Positions 48,370-59,273 of a stretch of 64,000 nt of DNA are shown here, in pieces (positions within the stretch are counted from its first letter, which is position 1; every line of letters begins with the position of its first letter). The stretch is from Siphonodentalium dalli. Taxonomy: Eukaryota > Mollusca > Scaphopoda > Gadilida > Siphonodentaliidae. A program made the position numbers and the translations under genes. The stretch is taken from assembly GCA_032622095.1 (NCBI GenBank), contig CP136066.1, positions 132,709,917-132,773,916 of the forward strand. Direction: 5' to 3'. A model generated the notes under the pieces. It was not told the DNA's origin. It saw only the letters and a list, made by a program, of their open reading frames with translations, and made no database searches.

Positions 48370-49487
48370 CGATAGAAGGCGACAAATACACAAACTGCAA
48401 CTAGTCTACAAAATCTAGCATCTACACTTCCCCCTATAGCAAACGAGGTGTCGGGTTACAACATGAGGCGACCCGGCAAATTTTATTCATATTTCTGCAA
48501 TACATAACATTACAAAAAGTCCTTTTTTTTCCGTCGGCAACCACTGAGTGGAATAAACTTCCCAAAACTTGGGAAAACTTGGCCAATTTTCGATATTTAA
48601 AACTAATCTGCAACTATTGGACCCCTCACCTGCCCCTCCTCTGTACTTCTATATAGGACAACGAAAAAACAACATCCTACACTGTCGCATCCGAAACAGA
48701 TGCAGCGAACTCCGCTCTGATATGTATAACAATTATATCTCCGATAGCCCTGTGTGCTTCTGTGGAAATCCATCCGAAGATGCCTTTCATTTTTTCTTTA
48801 GTTGCCCCTTGTATCAGTCCTCGCGAGCCGTCCTCGCTGATAAATTGACTCGCGAAAGCCTTCAAATCCTCAACATTAACGAAATTCTTTTCGGAATACC
48901 GTATATCTCGTCCCAAAGTAATAAGAAACTGTTCGATATAATTCAGCAATATATTGTAGCAACAAAGCGTTTCGATAACTGAATTTAAAACAAAATACAT
49001 TAATGCACAAGGAAGGACCACAAATTTGTCTAAGTACACCGGTAAATATAGGAACTACGCAGTTTAGTAATCTACAAACTCCCCACTTATGGACCTACTC
49101 CCCCACTCAATCACCAGTTCTCTATTACCTTGATCTACCGTATGTACTGTCTTCCAGAGTAGCTGACGAACACTTGACTAACATATATATATGAAGAAAA
49201 TACCCCTTTGCATAAAACCCTGTTCCAACATTAGTTAAAACGAACAAAAATCACACAAACCCCACCCAATGTTATTGCTACCAAACTAGCCATAACCCAT
49301 ATAGCAATATGCTCTGGAAGGCACTACATCAATCACCATAAAATAACAAAATCATGCATGTAAATATGTTCAGCTGTCATCTTGTAAACATTTTGTATCT
49401 AAATCGACTGTATTGGGAGAGGGGCTTCATAAAACTTGTGCCCCAATCCCTTTTGTATTATTTGCAAATAAAATACGTGTAAAGTCA
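48370..49487 (+). pseudogene. LINE ORF2 C-terminus and 3' tail (continuation after the array)
   Basis: LPPIANEVSGYNMRR and SATTEWNKLP are characteristic of LINE C-termini. In another frame (from about 48,640) come RIRNRCSELRSDMYN and VCFCGNPSEDAFHFFFSCPL, a C-x-C...H...C zinc knuckle. The frame ends with FDIIQQYIVATKRFDN and a stop at 48,982. The untranslated tail ends with CTTGTGCCCCAATCCC and AAATAAAATACGTGTAAAG at 49,487, next to a TA microsatellite. Part of the thumb region is missing compared with intact relatives. Confidence 0.85.
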
Positions 49488-49506
49488 TATATATATATAT
49501 ATATAG

Positions 49507-49537
<31 letters not shown>

Positions 49538-49578
49538 ATATATATATATATTTTATATATATATATAAATAAACAATA

Positions 49579-49616
<38 letters not shown>

Positions 49617-49629
49617 TGTTTATTTATAT

Positions 49630-49676
<47 letters not shown>

Positions 49677-49690
49677 AAATCTAAATCTCT
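49488..49690. repeat. (TA)n and (TC)n microsatellite with an ATAAATAAACAATA inversion
   Basis: TATATA tracts flank AAATAAACAATATATA at 49,566 and its mirror TATTTATTGTTTATTTATA at 49,608, giving a hairpin of about 70 bases. A CTCTCT run follows. Compound microsatellites thus lie at both ends of the split LINE. Confidence 0.85.
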
Positions 49691-50226
49691 TTCTCTCTGT
49701 GTGCATCATTGGCTTTCTCTCTCAGTATGTAGAACATATGCATTGTATCAGGGTATATCATAGAACTCCATTTGTAGCTGACATGAATTCGTGGTTTATA
49801 TTGAAACGATGATTACCAATTATCCATATAAGTATTGAAGAAAATTTTTCTTTAGATATTACAATTTGTCAAAAAGATAAGTGTACACCCATATCTATCG
49901 ATTAGCTATAGGTTGTTGACTGTACAGCCCACTGTGTAGAACACGCACAATATAAGTACTGTTAAAATGGAATCAGCGTGACCTGTATCAAACAATCATA
50001 GATAATATCAGTTTTGTACCTATTGCCCCCCACAATCAGAACAGTAAATACACAGGCGACACTGCCTAATTGAACACTATAGAATTTCACGACAATAAGT
50101 GGCCGGTCTTCGTTGAAATCGCATGCATTTCGAATGATATCATTGCACAGAATAATTCTGACGGCGGTATCGCGTTCAAAATTGCATCGGTGTAAACATC
50201 GTCGTAGGAAATTTCACGTTGCGCCG

Positions 50227-50227
<1 letters not shown>
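49691..50227. other. Unique DNA, nothing recognised
   Basis: No coding signal or repeat beyond the preceding microsatellite. Confidence 0.5.

Positions 50228-50260
<33 letters not shown>
50228..50260 (+). repeat. Run of 33 G
   Basis: An uninterrupted G run. It could form stacked G-quadruplexes, and its exact length is likely to be uncertain in any read. Confidence 0.9.
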
Positions 50261-50261
<1 letters not shown>

Positions 50262-50719
50262 CTGCAACTTTTTTTCGAACACTAGGCGGGGGTGCGATAT
50301 GGGTGGGTGGTTCAGCAGCCCGACCAACACAATTTTTGCTGGCTCCGTAATTTTTTTCCTGTAGTCATTTTTCTTCAAAAATAATGCAACAAAAGGTTTT
50401 AAGAATGCTTCTATTATGTAATAGGTATGAACTAAACTCTTGGTAATGGGATTGAGTTCACCATCAGTTAATAATGAGGGATGACACCAATGGGTGATAA
50501 AAAAGGTCAGCTTGCTAAAGTTTTCATCAAGGATCTATCAATGCTCATTGACATGGAAAGGCTCAGATTTAAATAGTTCTATTAAAAATCATTTAATCAA
50601 CCTGATATAAATGTAAACATAACACAATAATAGATTCTTCAAATAAATGTAAACTCTACAAATAAAAATAGACTATTCAAAAAACCATAATAAAATAAAA
50701 TATAAAGGTGTTAAAACAA
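50261..50719. other. AT-rich DNA, nothing recognised
   Basis: From about 50,575 to 50,715 it is A-rich with AAATAAA- and AAATGTAAAC-type words. No gene. Confidence 0.5.
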
Positions 50720-51240
50720 ACTTTAACCGATTTCAACGTTATTCGGTACATGGGTCTAGGATCACCTCTAAATGGGAGCTGTCAAATTTGAACGATTTTC
50801 GATGAAAAACATGGCCACCGGTAGCGATCTTGGATTTTACTCTTTGCATCACTAAATCCTTTAGCATACCCTACAGAGCTTATCCCTCACCCAATCATCA
50901 CCAAACTTCATATGAATCCTCAGTGTTACCTCTCGATGGGTGCCTACCATGTTTTCACGAATTCTGTAAAAAAAAAAGATGGCTGACAGTGGCCATCTTG
51001 GATTTTACTCTTTATATGACTAAATCCTTTAGCACAACTTATAGATCACATTTCTCATCCAATCGTCACCAAACTTCATATGTATCTTCGGGGGGACTTC
51101 AAGATGGGAGCCTCCCTTTTCCTCCCGAAATTTGTTCAAAATAAACATGGCCGCCAGCAGCCATCTTGGATTTCAAATGTGAATCCATCAGCATAAACTA
51201 TACAGCCCACATTGATTGGAGAATTACTTTGAAACTTTAC
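50720..51240 (-). repeat. 'ATGGCNGCC' repeat family, inverted copies
   Basis: Reverse complement of the units at 38,060-39,245: CACCAAACTTCATATGAATC, AAAACATGGCCACCGG, GATCTTGGATTTTACTCTTT, GCATCACTAAATCC. About two and a half units. Confidence 0.85.
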
Positions 51241-51270
51241 AGCCTTATTGGTAAATCAAATGTAGGAACA

Positions 51271-51402
51271 TAGATCTGATAAGATCAGGACAACTAAGTA
51301 AAATAGTCATTTGAAGCAGTTTGAAGGGGGTGGGTCCCTATCGCAGAATTGGAAAAAAAATAAAAAAATTAGGGGGTGGTGGGAACCCAGAGGGCGGAAA
51401 AA
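51271..51402 (+). repeat. Near-exact 130-bp direct repeat, copy 1
   Basis: From GATCTGATAAGATCAGGA through GGGTGGGTCCCTATCGCAG to GAGGGCGGAAAAAA it matches 51,697-51,830 with only a few changes (GGACAA/GGATAA, GAAGCAG/GAATCAG and the end of the A run). GATCTGATAAGATCAG is itself nearly palindromic. Confidence 0.93.
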
Positions 51403-51404
51403 AA

Positions 51405-51690
51405 AAAGCGCCTAGTGTCTGGAATTTTTTTCCTGACCACCCCCTGGTTGCGCTGGAAATCAGTACATGAGTCTGCCCTCTGGGCACCCAGCTTGACCGT
51501 TGTGGTTTTTAGCTCAACTTGACATATGTGCAGTCAAGTTTGAGTTATTGTCATGCGCTTGTGACCGTCCGTCCGCGCTTCCGTCCGTCAGCCTTTTCCT
51601 TTGGCAATCTCTACATGCCACATCCCTCATCCGATTGTCACAAAAATTATCACGAATCTTCGATGTAGGAATGCTTCTATAATCATTATT
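51405..51690 (+). repeat. 285-bp repeat with CAACTTGAC hairpin, copy 1
   Basis: It starts AGTGTCTGGAATTTTTTTCC and continues through GGTTGCGCTGGAAATCAG, CCGTTGTGGTTTTTAGCTC and GTGACCGTCCGTCCGCGC to GATTGTCAC..AAATTATC. The same order and near-identical sequence occur at 52,590-52,880. It includes AGCTCAACTTGACATATGTG followed by CAGTCAAGTTTGAGTTA, the hairpin-like border of the 'ATGGCNGCC' family. Confidence 0.92.
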
Positions 51691-51696
51691 CATAAC

Positions 51697-51830
51697 ATAG
51701 ATCTGATAAGATCAGGATAACTAAGTAAAATAGTCATTTGAATCAGTTTGAAGGGGGTGGGTCCCTATCGCAGAATTGGAAAAAAAATAAAACATTAGGG
51801 GGTGGTGGGTACACAAGAGGGCGGAAAAAA
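51697..51830 (+). repeat. Near-exact 130-bp direct repeat, copy 2
   Basis: Partner of 51,271-51,402. It follows copy 1 of the 285-bp repeat, so the two repeats are interleaved. Confidence 0.93.
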
Positions 51831-52589
51831 TGAACAAGCAACTAATAATTGCATTACCATATGTAGTGGCAGTCAAATAACTGGAACCCCAGATACACTA
51901 CCTTACTACATGTATCTGTACAGTACGTAACTGCTTAGACTTGTGGAATATGGTGGAATTTTTATTTTTGTTTATATCATCAAGTTTATCTTGAGAACAA
52001 ATAATATCCATTTTGTGGATAAAGAACAGAAGATGGTAATCATTTCATAATTATGCTTGTATGCTAGCATTGTCGACTGATCGTGTATGAGCATATAATT
52101 ATGTTATAACACACTGTATAACAGTAAACAAATTTGTCAAAAGTAATTGCAAAATTCATCACAGAATTCATCAATATAAACTCAGCTTTATATTTTGTTC
52201 AAACCCTTAAAGAGATACACATGTATATATATAGCTATAACATACATTTTGACATCCAATTGAAAGGCTATCTTGGATATGCATATTATAAATGTTTGTT
52301 CTTGTGTTTTAATGTTTGTTATATGATTTGTTCATATATATATATATATATCTTTCATCCGTCGAAATCTGGTACATTAATTTTGACATACATCAGCATA
52401 CACACACCCCTAAATGGTAGTTAGTACTGGTTAGTATGTTTTAAATAGCCTAGTGTGTCATATGGTTGATATTAACAGATTACATGAACACAAAAACTGA
52501 GTGATTTTAAGTGGTGGAAAAAAATTGCATTTTTGGTCATTTACACATTTTTTCCGGGTCCAAATTTTGTGCGCGACCCCCCCCCCCCC
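51831..52589. other. Unique AT-rich DNA
   Basis: Contains a short TA run near 52,335 and a C run of about 14 near 52,578. No gene recognised. Confidence 0.5.
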
Positions 52590-52880
52590 CCCTGTATAGT
52601 GTCTGGAATTTTTTTCCTGACCACCCCTGGTTGCGCTGGAAATCAGTGCATGGGTCCTCTGAGCACCCAGCTTGACCGTTGTGGTTTTTAGCTCAACTTG
52701 ACACATGTGCAGTCAAGTTTTGAGTTATTGTCATGCGCTGGTGACCGTCCGTCCGCGCTTCCGTCCGTCAACCTTTTTCTTTGGCAATCTCTACATGCCA
52801 CATCCCTCATCCGATTGTCACCAAAATTATCACGAATCTTCGGGTGACCTCAACAATTGGAACCATCGATATTTTCCGAA
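52590..52880 (+). repeat. 285-bp repeat with CAACTTGAC hairpin, copy 2
   Basis: Partner of 51,405-51,690. Similarity is lost after the 'ACGAATCTTCG' block, where copy 1 turns into unrelated sequence and copy 2 continues into further family units. Confidence 0.92.
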
Positions 52881-53545
52881 ATTCTTAAACAAAAACAAAA
52901 AACAAAAAAAAAACAAAAAACAAAAAACATGGCCGCCAGCAGCCATCTTGGATTTCACATTTCAATTCATCGGCACACCCTGCAGCTAACATTTATTGGA
53001 GAATTGTTTTGAAAATTTAGAGACATGTTTAGGATCACCTATAGATGGGAGCTATCGATTTTGAACAATTGTCGATTAAAAACATGACCACCGACAGCCA
53101 TCTCGGGTGTTACTCTTTGCATGACTAAATCCTTTGGCACACCCTACAGACCACACAACATGGCCACCGACAGCCATCTTGGATTTTAGTCTTGGCCAGG
53201 CTTACTCCTTTCGTAGACCCTACATGCCACATGATCATCCCTGATCGAATCGTCACCATACATATGGATCTTCGGGGTGACCACCACTAAATGGGAGCTG
53301 TCAAATTTTACGAATTTTGTTTAAAACATGGCAACCGGCATTCATCTTGGATTTTACTCTTTGCATGGCTAGATCATTTTGTACACCCTACATGCCACAC
53401 CCCTGTTCCAATCGTCACCAAACTGCATACGGATCTTTTGGGTGACATCTATTATTACTTACACTATAAACTTTCGCCATTCTTTATCACTACATTGACT
53501 GTAATGTATGACATTGTCCCTTCTCCAAGTTGAGCTACAGTCAGT
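52690..53545 (-). repeat. 'ATGGCNGCC' repeat family, inverted, about four units
   Basis: Units carry ATGGCCGCCAGCAGCCATC, TTGGATTTCACATTTCAATTCATC, GGCACACCCTGCAG and ATTATTGGAGAATT-like blocks. An (AAAAACA)n tract lies at 52,888-52,927. The run is bordered by AGCTCAACTTGACACATGTG at 52,690 and CAAGTTGAGCTACAGT at 53,527, so it may be one complete composite element of about 850 bp. Confidence 0.8.
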
Positions 53546-54058
53546 GCAGTGTCATTGACACTTTCATTGTTTATCGGAACAAAGTTTTTTTTTTTGAATA
53601 ATCAAAATAACAACAAACACAGCTGTTATAAATTAATGTAAGTATATTTCTTAGTTTGATTTGGAAACGATTGCGAATGGTTGTGTGAGAAACATTAATG
53701 GGGAGTTTATAAATACCGACATTATAGGAAGACAATTTGATATGATATCGGCCTACGTTACATGTATTGTGTTCATCAAAGCACGAGTGTACAGACCTAT
53801 ACTTTCAAATTTAAGCTATGTGCACATGCTATACTTGAACGCCAAACATCCATTCAAAATAATTATGTTCTGGACAGAAATATCCTTGACAAAGAGTCTC
53901 TGTTAGACTTGCATGTAACCTGTAACGTGTTTTATTGACAACGAAAATGCATAATTAACATGCATAATGCATAAACCGTGACAGTTTTCAAGACTACAAG
54001 TGTACGGTCATTTTGTTCAGATTAATTTTGTTTTCAGCATGCAACTAAATCTATGGTA
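53546..54058. other. No gene recognised
   Basis: AT-rich with a T run near 53,587. An 81-codon frame at 53,661-53,906 shows no domain. Confidence 0.45.
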
Positions 54059-54881
54059 CTGCAGCGAGAAGAAGTTTGATATCCGCACTTAAAACCACAA
54101 CTCCTTATGAAATGAATGTATATCAACCAGCTCCACCCAACAGCTTGATGTGTCTTCCTCTTGTGTATATGCGTCGCAACACAGAAATTGCGCGAAATAC
54201 AAGGATAAGGCGATCAAGTTGGAAGGAGAACTGGCTGAACGACTCAATAAAAAGTGATAATCGCATTTAAGAGATTCAGTATCTTAAAAATAAGCTATTC
54301 AGAGCTAAACTTGGTTAATTCAGTATCTAATGTTTATCTGTTTTTTGGGGTTTTTTTTTTTTATTTGTCCCACATTTCCCACGATGGTTACGTCGCCGTG
54401 CATGTGGACATCTAAGTTTTCAGGGTGAATGCCCCATTAATTACATTTTGGGCGCACATACAAGTTTCTTTTTAAAGGAGTTTTTATTTTAAACCGTTCG
54501 GACGTGGAATCGGTTTAAGAGAAATGTCTAATAACTAGTTATCCGCATAGTACAACGTATACCTTTTTACAAAGTGTTTGTATTTGATAGTGTTTTGGCT
54601 CGGATTGTCAGTGGCTTCAAAGTACTATGCATGGAGTTATGGATCTGCAATGGAAAGTAACTTCTGTACTGTGCAGATAGCTCATACTGTCAATTAGGCT
54701 CAAAACAGGAGAAAACACTTTCCACCTTTTTGAAAGAAATATGTTTGTTTAACCTTTGTTTATTTATTTAATGGCAATTTCTAAATTTATTTACCAACAT
54801 CGGTAAATTCGGTATGCTTAAATGACACATCAGCGTAGCATTTCAATCAGCCCTCAAGGCAAGCACACATCGGTGACTCAC
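54059..54881 (-). repeat. Intron-like dispersed repeat, copy B (inverted partner of 20,405)
   Basis: Read on the minus strand it begins GTGAGTCACCGATG (54,881) and ends CTTCTCGCTGCAG (54,059), matching copy A end to end with indels. The acceptor is followed by TACCATAGATTTAG, similar to copy A's flank. The donor side abuts the GATATC satellite and shares nothing with copy A's left flank. A T-tract (54,351-54,361) is private to this copy, and copy A's 47-bp duplication is absent. Confidence 0.7.
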
Positions 54882-54889
54882 ATATATAA

Positions 54890-55300
54890 TATCACAAAAT
54901 CGAATATATGATATCATTAAATATTTTATCATATCACAAATTGATTATAAGATATCACTAATTCCAATTTGTGATATTATCAATTTATTTTTTTATATCA
55001 CAAAATCGAATTATTGATATCACAAAATAGTAAGCATTTAGTGATATTACCAATTAGATTTTGTGATATCATAAATTAATTTTGTGATATCATAAAATTG
55101 ATTTTGTGATATCACTAATTCATTTTGTGATATTAATAAATAGAAAATGGCATAGCTATATTCGATTTGGGAAATCATATATTCATTTAGTAATATCATA
55201 AAATGAATTATTGATATCACTAAATATGTAATAAATAGAAGAACGGCGCCCGTGAGTCCGCGAATTAGTGAAATGATAAAATCGAATTGGTGATATCATA
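54890..55300. repeat. GATATC satellite, left block
   Basis: About 20 units of roughly 21 bp built on GATATCA with AAAATCGAATT- or AAATTAATTTTGT-type spacers. Each GATATC is a palindrome and neighbouring units often occur in opposite sense (TTTTGTGATATCATAAAAT). It is interrupted by the LINE at 55,300 and resumes at 57,905. Confidence 0.9.
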
Positions 55301-55306
55301 TGGGAT

Positions 55307-55553
55307 ATGGGCTGGGATAATATAGCAAACGAACACCTTATGTATGGAAGTCCCCGATTGACACAGACAGTATCGATATTTCTAACGCGTCTTCTAGAAA
55401 CACAAGTCATACCAAGTAATTTAAAGCGTGGGATAATTATTACACTACATAAAGGGGGTTCTAAGTCTAAATATGACTTTGATAGTTACAGAGCAATAAC
55501 GCTTATGCCAGTCTTGTACAAATTAGCGGAGAAAATTATTAAAAACAAGGATT
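55307..55553 (+). pseudogene. LINE reverse transcriptase, N-terminal piece
   Basis: An 82-codon frame with IPSNLKRGIIITLHKGG and DSYRAITLMPVLYKL, the early RT blocks. It ends at a TGA at 55,553. The real reading continues one frame over (RIEKYRPQLFGVDPLQHGF), so one base has been gained in the A-run around 55,541-55,545. Confidence 0.88.
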
Positions 55554-55625
55554 GAAAAATACAGACCACAGTTATTTGGTGTTGACCCCCTGCAACATGG
55601 TTTCCAGAAAAGCATTAGCGCATTA

Positions 55626-57317
55626 ATGACTGCTTATCTTACAAGAGAATGTATATCATATGTATCTGAATCAAAACAAAAACTGTATGCATGTTTTCTC
55701 GACGATTGGAAAGCGTTCGATACTGTCTGGTTAGATGGGCTCTTATATAAACTCATGCAAAGGGGTTTAAAGGGGCAGTCACTTCGTCTTTTTTCAAATT
55801 TGATCAAAAATGTTTATTGTTCAGTCCGTACGCGAAATGGTATATCAAAATGGTTTCCTGTATTGCAAGGAGCGAGGCAAGGATGTTTGTTATCACCAGT
55901 TTATTATACCATATACGTTGATGAATTAATTATGATACTTTCAGAGTCACTTATGGGACTAAGGGTATATGATGTCGACTGTACATGTCCTACATATGCA
56001 GACGATATGATTCTCCTGTCACTGACCAAATCCGGTTTGGACGAGTTGTGCAATATTTGCTATATATATAGCAATAAATGGCGTTATCGATATAATGCAA
56101 ATAAATCTTGTGTGATTGTATTTAACGAATCGAAACGTGATTTTTCAAGAAATAGTCGAAAGTGGGTATTAGGTAGTGATTCAATAAATGAATGTGCCGA
56201 TATAACTCACATGGGTGTTCCATTGGACAAATTCAATATCAATAGTAAACTTACCGATAAAATATGCGATACAATTCGAAGTACATATGTGACACTTTCA
56301 AACTCTGGTTTGTATCCAGGAGGTTTAACCCCTGCCAGCTGCACGTTCTTGTATCAATCAACTGTACTCCCCAGAGGACTGTATGGTGCAGAACTATTGT
56401 GGGGTTTATGCCAAAATGATAGTGAGCGATTAGAACGTATTCATCGATTCTGTCTCAAGAACTTTCAAGGTCTGCACCAGCGAACATCTACAGTAATCGC
56501 TCAAGGTCTTGTCGGTTTGGGACCACTACAGAGTCTTATTGATAAAAGGAAATTATCGCTATTCGGTTCTCTCTGTGACTTGAGTGTTTCACGTAAAACT
56601 GTTAAACAGGTTTTTCTTGTTCGCCTTTATCAATATCTGTATACTTGTAACACGCCAAATAGAAATGCAAATTTTTTCTCTGATATTAGTTCCATTTTTC
56701 ATTTATATGGCTTCAGTGACTATGTCTTCATATACGGTAACACAGTTGATTTCCCTGCAAAGTCACATTGGACTCAACTTATCAAAAACACAATTTCAAA
56801 TTACTCTGAGATTGCATGGAAACAAACAACTTCGGAGAAAACATCACTGGAGCGATTCTCTATGTTACAAACGGATTTGGTTATGTCCAATATATGGATT
56901 TACTGTCGAATGTATCCGCAACATAAGGAAGATTATCTATTAATTGCTCGATTAATTGCACTTATACCAAATAAAACTGACATACAAACGTGTATATTGT
57001 GTCAGAATGAATATTACGACAGAGTATCTCATGTTATCATTGGATGTCATCACATGTGTTCTGATCGAGATGAAGTTGAATTTGACCTTTTGGAAAAGTT
57101 TGGAGTAGTCACTTATGTTCTCTATGACTCATTATCAATCGAAATGAAAACTCGCGTTCACTTAGCCGGGATGCTTGATTGTCTCGTAACAGTGGATATG
57201 TCTCTCGCCAATTTCTTTATTCGTAATACTTGCAAATTGTGGCGGCGATATCACGATAAATTAATACCAGAGAAGATATTGGGAAACTCCCCCCGCATAA
57301 AGACAACCGTTGGATAG
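55626..57317 (+). pseudogene. LINE reverse transcriptase, catalytic domain to C-terminus
   Basis: The non-LTR reverse transcriptase would copy the LINE's own RNA into DNA at a nicked target. This 563-codon frame contains FLDDWKAFDTVW (residues 24-35, first catalytic Asp), QGARQGCLLSP (81-91) and an intact TYADD (123-127) holding the two catalytic aspartates. A thumb region (KSGLDELCNICYIYS) follows, then a long connection segment, then a C-terminal Cys-x2-Cys-x9-His-x4-Cys knuckle (Cys456, Cys459, His469, Cys474). The usual KAFD context is kept but 'FLDSKKAFD' has become 'FLDDWKAFD'. The first ATG is internal: the frame is open from about 55,542 upstream, and the protein lacks the endonuclease and first RT blocks. 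Functional movement from this copy is unlikely. Confidence 0.92.
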
Positions 57318-57554
57318 TCTGACATTGTTTATATATTGCAGTGGTTCCAAAGGTAGTTGATCACTTGACCACGTCACAATTGTGGGTGGTTTCTCGGGAT
57401 TTGGTCGGGGGTATGGCTTGTTGCCATTCATCGGAGAGCTGTCGATGAGGGCTTTCAGATGAGTGGCGGCGGGCCATGTTTCCGACTGGGTCCTGGGGGT
57501 GCCCGTGGTTCTGCTGTGGTTGGGTTGACAATTGTTTTTGGGTATTACTGTATA

Positions 57555-57592
<38 letters not shown>

Positions 57593-57904
57593 GTATGTGT
57601 ATGTATACGTATGCATATATATGTATATGCCGACACGGTATGGAAACACTTGTCCCTTGGACACTCCATACTTATATGGTGTGGCCATCCAGATACATGT
57701 ACCTAGTGTGCGTGGTGTGGCATGGAATTTGATCTCCACGCCCTATTCAATTCCCGTGCAATTATGAAGAATCAATTGGTGGCGGGTCATAAGAATAAGT
57801 TTTTTTTCTCTTATATTTTTATGTTCCTGTTATTTAATCATTATATTCATGTATATTCTTTTGTAAAATCTTCATATTGACTTGGAGGAATAAAAGATAT
57901 ATAT

Positions 57905-58290
57905 ATATAAAATTAATTTAAGATATCATAAAATCTAATATATGATTTCACAAAATATAAAGCATTTTGAGAATCAATAATTCGATTTTGTTATATCATA
58001 AATTCATTTTATGAAACAATGAATATTTTATGATATCACTAAATGCATTTAGTGATATAAAAAAAATAGTCATTTCATCTGAATTATTTATATCACAAAA
58101 TTAATATATGATATCCCAAATTCGAATAAGTGATATTCCAAATTCATTTTATGATATCATAAAATGGGATATGTGATATCACTATATGCTTAGGCCTACT
58201 ATTTTATTATATCATATATTCGATTTTGTGATGTCATATATTCATTTTGTGATATCATATAATGAATTATTGATATCACTAAATAGGTAA
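57905..58290. repeat. GATATC satellite, right block
   Basis: The same units as the left block. Both blocks contain an identical-looking landmark: TATTGATATCACTAAATA, then GTAATA, then ATAGAAGAACG(G/A)CGCCC (55,209-55,250 and 58,268-58,309). This shows that the blocks themselves contain a longer repeating period. Confidence 0.9.
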
Positions 58291-58654
58291 TACATAGAAG
58301 AACGACGCCCCATTCATCAGAACTTAGTAACATACGCTGCAAGTTACACTTCTTGTAATGTAGCTGAACCTCTTTAATGTCGACTAATTCATAAGCCGTA
58401 AGAAGTCGTTTTGTAGCGTGGTTCACAAATCGTCTATTTCAATTCGTTTAAACTAGACTCTAAATACTTCCCATTATACGGACCATTACTGCGGTACGAA
58501 AATCGTCAACATGGTATTGGTAGAGGCCAAGTCAGCGAGCAAGTGTGTCAACATGATAGCATGAGCTGACTGGATTTGTGCTCGCCGTGACTTGTGAACA
58601 CTAACTTATAACGAGTGGCCACTTTAGTCAACTATCCTCATCACAGACTGGTGA
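58291..58654. other. Unique DNA between satellite and TIR element
   Basis: No coding signal recognised. Confidence 0.5.
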
Positions 58655-59273
58655 CATTGGTTACTTATTCCCAGTTCCTTATTCCTTATTCGCAAACATT
58701 CAAACTTGACAAAAGAAACGGCAAAAAGTGCAACCATAGCCGTTTTGGTATTTATGAACCGATGTTGACCAAATAAACGGTACGGTATATAGGGTGGCCC
58801 ACCCCCAAATTTTACTATAGAAAACTTTTTGGCATCTGTTGTGGCAACCATACGAGCTAGAGGAGTGCAGTTTTCGGTTCTTGTGGTATAATTTGGGGTG
58901 GGCCATCCTACCGCTTCCTTTATTTGGTCAAAATCGGTTCATAAATACCAAAAACGGCTATGTTTGCCATTTTGGCCACCTCCTGTGACAACCGCACGGG
59001 CTAGAGTAGTGCGGTTTTCGGCTCTTGTAGTATAATTTGGGATGGGCCAGCTACCGCGTCCTTTATTTGGTCAAACCCGTTCATAAATACCAAATCAGCT
59101 ATATATGGTTGCCATTTTGGCCACCTTCTGTGGCAACCGCACAGGCTAGAGGAGTGCGGTTTTGGGTTCTTATAGTATAATTTGGTGTGGGCCACTCTAA
59201 AGCACCGTTTATTTGGTCAAGTTTGAATGTTTCCGAATAAGGAATATAAGGAACTGGGAATAAGTAACCAATG
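58655..59273. mobile_element. 619-bp TIR element with nested inverted and direct repeats
   Basis: The ends CATTGGTTACTTATTCCCAG and CTGGGAATAAGTAACCAATG begin inverted repeats of about 56 bp, continuing through TTCCTTATTCG to ACATTCAAACTTGAC with one 2-base indel. Inside, an 'AACCATAGCCGTTTTGGTAT' block faces its mirror near 58,930. The right half then holds three tandem copies of about 150 bp with GCGGTTTTCGG, TATAATTTGGG, GTGGGCCA, CTTTATTTGGTCAAA and TGGCAACCGCAC. No transposase frame. Confidence 0.9.

Larger units (their letters stand above)
55300..57900 (+). mobile_element. LINE retrotransposon, 5'-truncated, inserted in a satellite
   Basis: The element starts abruptly inside the RT domain (GWDNIANEH near 55,307, equivalent to GCDDVVNEH of the copy at 22-24 kb), as expected for incomplete reverse transcription. 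It runs through a 563-codon frame to a stop at 57,317, a non-coding tail of about 570 bp with a TA microsatellite (57,556-57,590), and ends GGAGGAATAAAAGATATATAT. The same satellite lies on both sides. It is the least damaged LINE in the window, but lacks the endonuclease and has a frameshift. Confidence 0.88.

Noticed and set aside
56584-56943. 119-codon plus-strand frame inside the LINE
   Set aside because: Alternative-frame shadow of the reverse transcriptase frame 55,626-57,317.
57361-57767. Overlapping frames rich in Tyr, Ile and Thr
   Set aside because: They come from the TA microsatellite and untranslated tail of the LINE.
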